Assembly (NCBI GenBank): GCA_003993805.1
Contig: RSEF01000001.1
Span: 147,235,254 to 147,299,253 of the forward strand
DNA length: 64,000 bases
Source of the DNA: Himantopus leucocephalus
Taxonomy: Eukaryota > Chordata > Aves > Charadriiformes > Recurvirostridae
Reading direction: 5' to 3'
Shown here: in pieces, positions 38,401 through 50,400 of the stretch
Layout: each line of letters opens with the position of its first letter
Position numbering within the stretch: the first letter of the stretch is position 1
Notes under the pieces: model-generated
Told to the model about the DNA's origin: nothing
The model's database searches: none
What the model saw: the letters and a program-made list of their open reading frames with translations, nothing else
Made by a program: the position numbers and the translations under genes

Positions 38401-41400
38401 AACAATTAGTTATTCCCAAAGTATGTATGTGTGCACATGCATGTGCATTTGTGTAAACTCAGTCTTTCCCAGACTAAACTATAATCACACAATTATTTAT
38501 TGACAAAATTAGTTATCACAGAGCCACTGAAATGGTTGAAAAGGGCCCTGCCAATCACCTTGTTCAACTACCTGCTCAAAAAGCAAGACTACTGCCAACT
38601 CTAGAGCAGGCCAGCTGTGGCTCTTCCTAGCCAAGTCCTGAAAACCTCCAAGGATGCATATTGCACCCCCCCAACCCGCCCCGCATGACCTGTCCCAATG
38701 CTGCACTACCCTCCCAGTAAAATTTTTCTTCTCCATGTCCAACCTGAACCTCCCAAGCCACAACTTACAGCCCCTGCCATATGACCTCAGAAGTCACATC
38801 TGGTAGTCCTGTAACTATCTTTACAGACCTTTACTAGGTCCTCTCCAATTTCTTCATGATTTTCTTCAACTGGGGAGCCCAAAACTGGGCATGGTATTCG
38901 TAGCACAGCCTCTACCAATACCTGAAGGGGTTAATGACTTCCCTCAGTCTGTTGGCCATGCTGCTCCTAGTATCACCCATCCTGCTGTTTGCCTTATTTG
39001 CCAGAGTGTGCAGCTAAATTGTAGTCAACCTGGCATTCACTGTAACTCTCATGTCCTGTCTTCAGAAATGCAGACACTTGGGCAATTCCTTTTCCTGATT
39101 TACACTACTTCATAGGGATATTCTGCCCCCAGCAGAGAGCTTTACAGTTCCCCTTGTTAAAATTCCTAAGATTTATGTTGGCACAATCCCCAAGTTTAAC
39201 AAAGTCTGTCTGCACTGAAACTCTGCCATTTGTTGTGGAAGCCAGTCCCCTTAATTAAACCTCACGTCCAAAGTTGCTGAGGATGCCCCGTGTCATCATT
39301 CACATTCATGGACGAAGGTATTGGACAGTACGGGTCCAACAAAATCTACAGTACTGTTCTCAAGGGTTCTCTGCTTGTCATCAGCCACAGGCTAGACACT
39401 GAGCACTGCCCACGTACAGTATTATTCACAGCCCAGCCATCATCCAACTTTACTGTTCAATTCTTCTGGAATCTACAGGAGCTAAGAAAGCTCAGCATTT
39501 TGCATGGTTGTGACGTAGATTATAAATGTTTTCAGGTATTGCCATATCCATCCCCCTACTTTTTTGCAAATGACCCAGGCCCCTCAAATCTTTCTCTGAA
39601 TTATCGCATTTAATGTTTACCATAGAAATAAAAAAAAGATTAATTTTCTAGCAAGCATCATTATTTCTATACAATAAGTAGTAGCTCTGATACTTTTCAT
39701 CAAGGATTTGGGATTTTAACCTTCTGAGCATTTACAGCATGTCTAAAATATTTTGTACGTTGATAAAATAAGATAAGCAGCAGTTCATCCTTAAAATAAT
39801 TTGCTTCTCCTCATGAATGAAAAGCACTTTACAAGCATAATTTGTAACTAGCTGTTATGTACTGGGTAAAATATGATATCAAGTTGCATCAATTAGTTGT
39901 GTTTTATTGACAAAACCCTCAAATTTACGCAGTTTCAGCTGAGGCATCATTCTTATTAAAAGCTACTCTTTACGTCTTTCCTCTGTAATTTAAGTGAAGA
40001 CACATTAACACAGATAATACTTATTGTTCACTGTCTTCCAATAAAAAGTAATGATACATCAGTCATTTGGTTTAACTGCTTAACTGGAAGATTGGTCCAT
40101 GCCATCAAGTATACACAAGTAATAACACGCTGAGAGCACCTGTCTGCATTGAAGCATCAAGTAACCCTTCAAGTGACCAAAGCACTCCAAGAAAGTACAA
40201 AACCAGAGTTAGGATATACCCACTGCAACACCCCAAAAGCAGTCACACATGGTGTCTTTCGCTTTCAAAGAGCATTTCTAAGCAAACTCTTTGAAAACAT
40301 GTTCAAGCAGATGATAGTCAATAAGAGAGGGTGATCTGTAACAGAGAATCCCAAGAACGGGGAGGGGTTAAGGTAAGAGCCAATCTATTTGTACAATGGG
40401 CTAGTGTGCCTCTCACCCTTTTTCCAAGAAACCTATAACATTTCTTTAATGCTAATTTCCCCTCCATGCCTCTTATGCGTTCGTAAAATGGTCAGTTCTT
40501 TCAATTGTGGTTAAAGGAAATCACTAATACTGTTTCAGATCCTCATCTAAACATACAACTAATGTCACCTTGCTTTCCCAGATAACAACACAGAATTTAA
40601 ACTACAACAATAATATAACCTATAATCAAAAGAGAATTATTTTCTAGAGCAAGCTTTTTCTGAACCTGACAGAACATTTTGCTTTACTAGCAAAAAGCTA
40701 AGCAATAATGTAAAGAATTCAAGCAGATTAAAACAAAAACATGAGTACAAATTTTAAAGCCCTTGCTTTGTTACACTTTTCAAAAGAAATTCTATAGAAT
40801 TTATTATTCTGTTTTCATAGGAAGTAGCATGCATCCTACTAGAGAAAAAAGAAAAAAATTACTTTAAGAGTTCCGTCTTCAGCTTTTGGTCATATGTCTC
40901 TTCTATGTTCTTCACAGCAACCTCCCGACGTCGAAGTGCATCATCAATCGCTTTATTTTTCTCTTCCTGAAGTTTCTGAGTGCTGAAATATCCATAAATA
41001 TAAAGACAATGACCAGTTATAAAGCCAAAACTGCAGGTTTGGGGTTTTTTTTAAATAACATTTTGAGACACCAAAAGGTAAAGTGCTTGCTTGGAACACT
41101 GCAGCAATTTAAAATTATCATCAGAATCTGTCACTGTAATTCATTAAGAACAAGGAGATGTGACACAAGCTAAATTGCCCTATTTAAAATCCAATTATGC
41201 AGCTATCCCAGGTTAACCCCAGTTCAGTTTCCCACACCAGAAAGGCTTCAGAGGAGACAGTGCTGAGCATGCTATTCTATCAGCACCCTCTGCTGGGCTG
41301 TTAAAAATACACCAAGGTTTTGTTAGCGGGCTACTCATTTTTCTATAACAAACAGATGACAAAGTAATGACATTAAGTAGTATTGAAAACCTGGCTAAAA

Positions 41401-44400
41401 ATGGTTTAGTTACTTTTTTATTTAATGGAAGAATAGTGATCTTATTAAGGACAAGTCAAAAGAAAAAAAAAAACAACACAGGACTAAAGAAGCAAAATAT
41501 CATATGCATGCCTCATTAGTGTTAGGGTTACATGTGTTGTTTGGGGGCTGGGTTTTGGTTTTTTTTTTTAGTTTAAGCACTCCAAAGCAAACATCTGGTT
41601 CTTTGCCTCCAAAGTGATGCTGCACTGTTTTGGTTGCATGAAGTGGAATAGAAAAAAACCTCTTTTTGTATGGAGTATCCCTGCTAATAGAGACAGTATA
41701 CAATACAGCTCAGAATGCAAAACACAACTTCTGGGATATATAATCTATTTGAATGTCATAGAAGCAGCAACATCTTGAAGCACTCATTCCAAAAAAAGGA
41801 CAACAGCATCATTTAGCATTGCATATGCCTTTCAGCAACTTACACTTCAAATGCTTCAATTCTTTGCTTCAGTTCCACCTCTCTGGTCCTTATGACTTCA
41901 ATATCTTTCAGTAGACTTTGTCTCTGAGCGTACACTTCCTTTGCTTCTATCTGAATCACAAAATATTATCTCTAGTTTTACTTCACACTTTATACAGGTA
42001 TTTACTGTTTAACACGTTCAAACTTTCAAGGATCTTCTTCAGGAATTGGTCCTACTCCAATAAATAGTATTTATATAGTCATAATTTGAAATAACAACCA
42101 GAATTGACTGTAATTTTTTTTTATTCCCTTTCTCCTTTTACTCTGAGTAAAAATGCTTTAGATGGAGTCCCTACTGGCTACCTGTAAACACTTTTAAGAA
42201 ACAGCACTGATTAAAATTTATGTAAAAGGAAAAATTGTTTTAAAAAATTTACAGAACAAACACGTTCAAACACTTGACTTTTTTTCATAAACAATAGATT
42301 TGTATGTTCTTCATAAAAACAAAACTGAAAAAACAAATGCCAAAAAGCCTTGACAAAACATGATTTAAAACTGAAACTGAGTAAACCACCAGCCTCTCGG
42401 TTTTTGCGGTTTAACTTATAGAAATCAAACAAATTGTAAAAGGAATTCTCCAAGTGATGGACATGCTAATACCAAAAGTTACATATTGTCTTATTAATCA
42501 AAAATAGCTTTTTTTGTCATTAAGCCCACACGGCATTATTTCTCTCCAAAGAAATAATAATTGCCAAAGAAGAAAGTTATGATTTTGCCATACAGGTGCT
42601 CATATCAAGTTTGCAAGCCATGTGCATTTGACAGTGCTGAAAGACTTAGCTGCTGTTCCTGGTGCAAAAAATAGAGCAGTTTGTCAAGCCATATTTCCTG
42701 GGCATAAAGTTATCTTAGTAAAGGGTTAAATGACCTTCTACCTTTAATGTAAACATACTTCAACTCAGTAGAGCTCCTGGTCTCTGTTAAAAGAGTCCCC
42801 AGGTAAATGGAGCATATAGTTTTCAGGGAAGTGAAGAAACTGACAAGAGCAATGAAATATTCATAAACAATACCTCAGGGACATACTGATCCCGTTTCTT
42901 TTTCTTTTTTTTTTTTTTTAATTACTGAATTAATTTCATATCCACAGAAGAAGACTGATAGCATAAAATAGATGGTTTTCTTGTAAGCTTCTAAGGACAT
43001 ACCCATGAAAGTAATTCATAGCATAGTGATAAAATGTTTAATTTTCAGATTGGAAGGTGGTCAATAGTAGAGGACAAGTATATAATAACCTATATAGAGA
43101 CCTGTATGATTGCTTTGTTAACCAATACCACGTGCTCTTGGGGGGGCGACACATAAAACCAAAAAAACCCCACCACCACAACAAAATACACCACACACCA
43201 GAGCAAAAATGTGGTTAGCATTTGTGGGTGACTGTTATTTGGATAGGAAGGTCTACTGCAGACAGCAGGGGGATGACTAGGCAAACAGTCAACAAAACAG
43301 CAAGGAAACTGCTCTTCCAAAAACTGAAGAGTAACAGAGATTGGGAAAAGCAATTTAGAACTATATACAAATTACCATGTGCTGCAGTAACAGCACTCTG
43401 TTACTTGGCACTCTGGCAAAATACCAGGAGTTAACAGCCTAAAGGTGTAACTCATCAACAAAAAGGTGTTCAAAAAACAAAACAAGATGCTAGCTTACAG
43501 TAGAGACAGTGGCTATTAATAATATTCAACACACAATGACACACAGAAATGGCATACTCATACCACACAGACTATATATTCGATTTAGCTTAGAATCCTT
43601 CTTAGCAACTGAAAGAATTTATACTATAAGCAAAAGCTATGTTCAACTTTCTGTTAAAAAAATCTGTGATCTGAATTCAGCAAAGTTATTAAAACAGAAT
43701 TAAAAGTATTTATTACATTTAAATCCTTCAATCCTAGCTTCCAGAAGTGTTCCTTTTCCAGCCAGCTCTACTTTAGATATTTACCCATACTCACTCTTGC
43801 AGTAGCTAAATGCGTTCCACTATTTCTGAGAACAAAAGTAAATTCAAAGTTCTCACTAATAAGCCAAGTAAGATCTGAAGTCTCCCAAAGATAAAAGAAC
43901 ACTTTAATCAACTCCCTGAACCATTTTGTACTAGATTAAGAAAAAATATTTGGAACTTTACCTCTTGTTGCTTTTGAAGCCTCTCAATAGCATTCTTTTC
44001 ACGAGAAACCAAGGCTTCGGACTTTGCTTGGTGTGTCCTCTCTAACTCATGACGCAGCTCAGAGATTTCTTTCTGGGTCTGCGCTTTCTCCTCCATTTTA
44101 ATCTTTGCTATTTCAACTTCTTTAAAATGTTCTAGCTTACATAAAGGAGAAAGAGTGGACTAAGTAGACCCATCATCAAATCAATAAAGACAATCCCTCC
44201 TCAGACAAGTCTAAATTTCACTTAGAAATTCTTGGTAGGCAATATATGATAATTCAAGGAAAATAAATTACTGTGATAAAAGTATCTTAGCCACACATAC
44301 TATTTGCATGCCTCACATAGTTTTCATGCATTTATCTGGCATCCCAAAGCAGATCTTACACAAAACTAATAGCTTTAGACAAAAGCAAACCAGAGGCCTA

Positions 44401-47400
44401 TGAAGAAAAACACACTGCAGGAGTGATAACTCTGCTTGCAATTAAGGAATGACCATACTCTTTAATTCCTCCTCTGATACTGTCTCCATTCTTGCCCCTT
44501 TCCCAGAGAACCACTTTTGAGTGGTGATGTGAGAAATGGAAGAAGCAGACCTGTCCTGAATCACTCAGGAACAACAGAAATTCATCTGGACACAAAAAAA
44601 ATGCTGAACGTGTGAAAAACTGCAGAAGATGAAACTCCACATAAAGAGGGTTACAGAAACAGAAGTCTGATTCACAGACTTCCTAGCACAACTGAAAAAA
44701 AAGTAAATGCACACAAACAGGAAAGTATGCCTCTTACAACTGCACAGAAGAATCATAGGCAACACGCCTCCATACAATGTGTTAAGTACAGTATATGCAA
44801 GAACAAACAGGGTTATAAAGAATTATAATAAAAACTTGGAAGAAAATGGAAAGCAAGCATACAAGAAAAAATGTGAGAAAAAATGAGCAAAAGAATAAAA
44901 AGAGAATGCTAGAAAATTTGTGAGACTGGAGAAAACGAGGTTAAAGAGAGGGCAAAAGCACAGTAGGAAAGTCTGATCACGGCATTCAGGTCTGTGGGTG
45001 CAAATTTTGTGACAAATTAAAGAAATGGCGAGACAGTACAGGATCGCTTGTACGTACACAAATTGGATTAGAAATGTCTTACAGTAATTCACGTCACATT
45101 GCTAAGGAATCCATGTAAAGTGAATTGAATTTAGAAGTGATCTATATCTAGTTAAAATTCCAATCTCCTTTGTTGCAACTCCTTTGCTTAAACTGAGACA
45201 AACTTGACAACACACTAACATGTTTTACATACTAAAAAGACAGTGCCTGTTGGGGAATAAAGACTAAATGAAAAATGAAGGTAAAATACATTGGCAGTTT
45301 TAACTCTCTCTTCTTCTATTTGTCTAGCTGAATAAATATGACTAAGCTGATTTCCTCAAACAGTTTATATGCAGATGAGTGCTTTTAAAAGTGTGTCTAA
45401 GTCAGATTATCATTTTTATATCCAAATAAACCACTGATCTTGACAGAAATTAATGGAAAAAAACACAATTAAAAGAACTACAGTTAATTTAATTTTTTCT
45501 ATCCAATAAACTGTTGATCTTGACAGAATTTATGGGAAAACCCCCTCTATTTAAATGAACTGCAATATATTCTCTCTGCTCCATTTTTCAGGCATAAGGA
45601 TTACCGATGGATTATGTGACCAAAAAAAAATACCTAATTTTATTCCAAAAATGAAGGAAAATTCTCTAAAAGACCTGTCTTCAATTACAGGAAGAAAAAA
45701 ACCCCACGAGAAATAATTCATAATGTTGTCTCTTATGAGTTTAGTGTTTCTGTGTAATGTTTGAAAATAGTAGAAAATTCTCATCAGTATAAAAAATTAA
45801 CTCAGCTATCTGTCAAGCTACACAGCAGCAATTCACGCCTCTCAGTTGCTATGCATTATATTGAAATGCAAGCTTCAAAATCTTAACTGGGAAGGAAAAT
45901 GAATAGTATGACTAAGCAGAGTAAACATTTCTCCATAAAACAAAATAATCAAAGACCAAATAAAATTTACCAAATTAAGACAACCAAAATATGAAAAGGT
46001 TGTGTTACATTAACATCAGAATAAAAAGCTTAATATTCTGTGCACATTTAACAAAAAAGCAGAATGGAAAAGATACACTTGCTGTATCAGCAAATTAACA
46101 ATTGATATTGGATTAACTTAGCCTTGTGTGTTTGTTGCAACTATTAGATCTTTTCTTTACCTTAAGTGTTAAAAGTTTGTAACATGCAAAGTCAAAATTA
46201 ACAAATGTCTCCTTCAAATTCAATGACCAGAGTTATACCTTTTGAAACATTTCTGCTTGAAGCTGCTTCTCTATTTCTTTTCTATATTCATGAAGTTTTA
46301 CTTCTAAAGATTCGTATTTCTGATGCTGGGGATAAGAGTCTGCAAACTGTTCATCAATCAGCTGAAGCTTCTCAGCTATAAAAAGAGCAACATATCCATC
46401 ATACTTTAATAACAGTCACCACAGTTATCCTACCAAAGACTGTAGGAACCTGTCTCTCTGTATGAATTTCCTTAGTTTACCTAAGTAGCACTGTCATAGA
46501 AAGACCTGTATGGTACAAAAGCAGAGACAGTACAGAAATGCCATTTCTCAGCTTTATGCCACACAACATACCCCTGGGAGGAGGCACTTAGCTGTTTAGG
46601 CACTATTTGGGCTATTACATAGTCATTCCTCCTCTTTATCATGGATGGACAAGAATTTTCTTTTGGTGCAACTTTTAGGTTTTTTGTATTACTAATAGTA
46701 CACATATTACAATTCAAGAACTCCCACTCTATGCCTAACTTTCACTGAAACACTGTCATAGAAAGAGAAGCAAGGCACACATTTACAATTATGTTTTCCA
46801 GAACATATTTCAGCACATAACATTTATAGTCCATCTAAGATGTCATAGCTCTTAGTTAAATGCCTAAGAAAATATCTGAGTGATTAAAAAAAAAATATTG
46901 TAACAGGACTTTTGCCTTATTTAATAAAGGTTAGAAAAATCAATGCACTAGTGATAGGTATGACCTTTACTTACTTTTACTTTAGGCTGCTTTTGAGTAA
47001 GTTATGAATGAATCCCATTCATACAATTTATAAATCCATACCATTTACCAATATGAAAATATCTGGGAAGACTTGCTTGCAGAGGCTGCACTTACCAAGA
47101 GATTCTCTGTAAGGAGGCACTGAAGTTGTCTGAGTATCTGTGTCATGAGTTTCCTTACTTAGATGATGTTCTGTAAGTCCTATTAAAATCTGCATAAGAA
47201 AACCTATCAAGATCCAATATGTTAGTTTAGTCTTGATTTCATACCAAAACTGAATTTGAACCTGTAATTTAGGAAGTAATTTTCACTGTACAAAAAACCC
47301 TATCTGATTTAAGGAAAGAACCAAGTATTTAAGCAAAAATCAGTACTAGTAAACTGTTAAGATTTTATTACAAGCATAATCCAGTCCATTTTATTCTGCA

Positions 47401-50400
47401 AAAGCTGTCCTTTTGCAACTTTTCCTTTCCTTCATTTCTCTTTGTCTTCCAAGGTCATTTGAGATAGCAGACTATTACTACTGTAATTATGAGGTCATTA
47501 GGCAACAGGGGTTTCTGAAGATCAAGCTACTTTAGGCTATACAATATAGCTAGGTTTCATCATGCAGACATAAGAATTATTTCTTATATAAAAGAATGGA
47601 AAGTCAATAAATCTTTAACTAGTCTTTGAAGTACATTATGCAAGCTAATACACTCAGTTATAAACACAAACCAAAATCTGAGTTTGCCAAAGTTAATGTG
47701 AAAAGCTTCCAAAGAGCTTTATATTTAATACCTGATTACAGATGTTTTTCATGGTTCTAATACTCAAGTAATTTATTTTTTAGGTGAATGTTAACACATA
47801 ATCCACACCACAAATAGGAGTTGGATAATCCTGAAATATAATATTCATCATCCTGGCATATTGCAAGTTTCAAAATCTGACTGAATAGATATTATTCCAT
47901 ACCAACACACACTCAAGAAATTTGAATTTCTATTGCTCGCATCTTAATAAAAATGAAGCTGACACAATTATCCTTGTTTGTACCATGTAAATATATCTTG
48001 TACCTTTATTCTCCTTCTGAGTTCCCGAAGTCTGTAAGAAACAAAAGATGTTTTAGCCAGTCTATTTCATCACAACTGTAATTTAAGCTTATTTTCAAAA
48101 TCAAAATAACTTTACCAGTGATTTGTAAAGACTGGATTTTGGATTGATCCTCATTAACTGAAGAAGATCTTGCATAGTCCACAACTTTGGGGAAAAAAAA
48201 AAAGATGTTTTAAAAGGTTAACTAATTTAAAATCACTTCACATATGTAACAGGCACTATTTTACAGTTGAAAAATGTTTTCCATTTGAGAAAGATCTATT
48301 TAGCACCTTGTAAAACCATTTTCAAAGGCCTGCTGTTCTAGTACTACATGCACTTATCTCCACTACCAAAGACATATAGCAGCCAGCGTGTAGTTCCATG
48401 ACCAACTGAAGCTGTGAAAAGAGATAGTTTTGTTTCCTCCCCATCCTGGATACACGTTCTTGCTACTTTCCCTGCCTCTCGTTTTATCATACAAATCAGA
48501 TGAGCTCACAAACCCAAATGACAACTAGCTACTCACCAGGTAAAAAAAACATTTTTCAGTTAGAAACAACTTCACCCTATCACATACTCATAGAAAAGAA
48601 ACAAAGAGAGGGCAAGGACTGCCTTTTTCAGCCACAGCTTGTAGTTAGAACAGCTTAAACTGACCATGAATCACATGTTCAGGGAATTGAACGGCCAAAC
48701 AAGAAGCTAGCTTTAATCGGGATCAGTTCCCCAAGTGCTCTGCCACACAGCCTCACAAACGGTCATGCCAGACTGCAGCTATAAGTGAAGCAAGTGCGAG
48801 GTTAAAAGATTTGCGCTATGTCTTTCCAGAACAGCATCATTAGCTTATTGCCAATTTAAAGTACTCATGAAAACCGCCCTGAATAATGAAATATTTTATG
48901 GAAATGATCAGAAGCTGTACTTGTGTTTGTATTTCACTGTCACAAAAGGGGATTTTTTTCAATTCTGTTGGAATATGACAACCCCCAGAAAGCAAAGCTA
49001 GAAGTCTTAGAAGAGGTAAATTACTGAACTTACCTTCTTCTTCTCTAATCCACTTTCTGGAAAGAAAACAGAAAGCGAATACTCATAGCCACATCTCTGT
49101 AGATGATCTGCCACCAAACTGTTGGAAGCTGTGATCAAAAGTGAACTGTCATCACTTGAAACAGCCTGTGGCTGAAGTTCTCCACTTAAAATTGGGTGCA
49201 TGAGTTCATGGATTAGCTGGTTTCGGAGCTGTGTCTGATACAGAAAAGACATATTCTCAGTTTACGTGTTATTCAATAAGAGTTACAACCTACATAACAG
49301 AAATGGGCAGACTAACTTTGGCAAAATTTAGAAAAGTGCTTGGGACACCATTATTTTCTTCAAAACACTAACAGTGGCTACTGTTAGTAGCCACAGTGAT
49401 CTTCGCCTTTCCCTCAAGATGTATCAAATGAGGGACTGAAAAGAAGTATTGTTCTCAGTCAAGAACTCACATGAACTCCACTCAAGTACCCCCAGCTTCA
49501 TTTTCAGATCACTGCTTTCCTGTTCTACTTCTCTCTGGCTTAAATAAAGCCTGCCTGATGCGGCCTCAATTTCAGGCGTACTTGGAAAACTCACCAGTCC
49601 TCTTCTGAGTCTCCTATCAAGAATCTGCTAATGCCATCACAAAAGAAGATGGGAAAATAAACAGGAAATTCAATGTCTTTGATATCAATTATTTTGTAGG
49701 GAAGCAAAAGAGTACTAATCAAAAAAACCTACAGGAACTAATAATATTGAAATTGCCTTTTTTATTATTTATTTGCATTCAATGAGTTACAATAGAGAAA
49801 AAAACCCTAAAATTAGAAAGTCTCCCTCCTGTAGAAGGAATAAATAGTAATTTTCATTATAAAATTATACAAATTGTTTATAGCATACTAAAAGATCACA
49901 ACAGAAACAGTGTTTTAAGCTTCCAACAGCAGGTATGCAACAGTGACAAAGGCCTGATGCAAATTTCTGCTATAACACAAGGGATATAGTGTTTGGAAAA
50001 AGGAAGATGTGGATGTGTCAGTCAAACAATTACTAGTGCTACAAATGTAACATGCCTCAAAAAGAGAGGCAAGACTTCCACAAACTTTCCCACAAAAACA
50101 GGGAAGAATTAATACCGTTCCAAAATTCGTCTGGAAAGCTCACAACAATCATGATCTAGTTCCTTTAAAAAAAGGGGGAAAAGACTTCAAAGTGATGCAG
50201 AGGACTACCAGAGTAACAAGCAATGAGACTACTGCACCTTCACTTGCTTAGCATTGTAGAACAGAATGCTGAAGAAAAGGTATGACTGCTGCCTGTACAT
50301 TCATCAAGAGGAGCAAGAGCTACCTAAACTGAAAGATACTTTCAACACAAGAAAAAAGGCCAGAGCACACATAAATAAACCCAAGCTACAAATGAGAATG

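Larger units (their letters stand above)
38390..46238 (-). other. OFD1 introns 6-9
   Basis: Four AT-rich introns between exons 6 and 10. Besides the old CR1 at 38.5-39.5 kb and the small tandem duplication at 45.4-45.6 kb, only homopolymer runs are visible. Confidence 0.5.
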
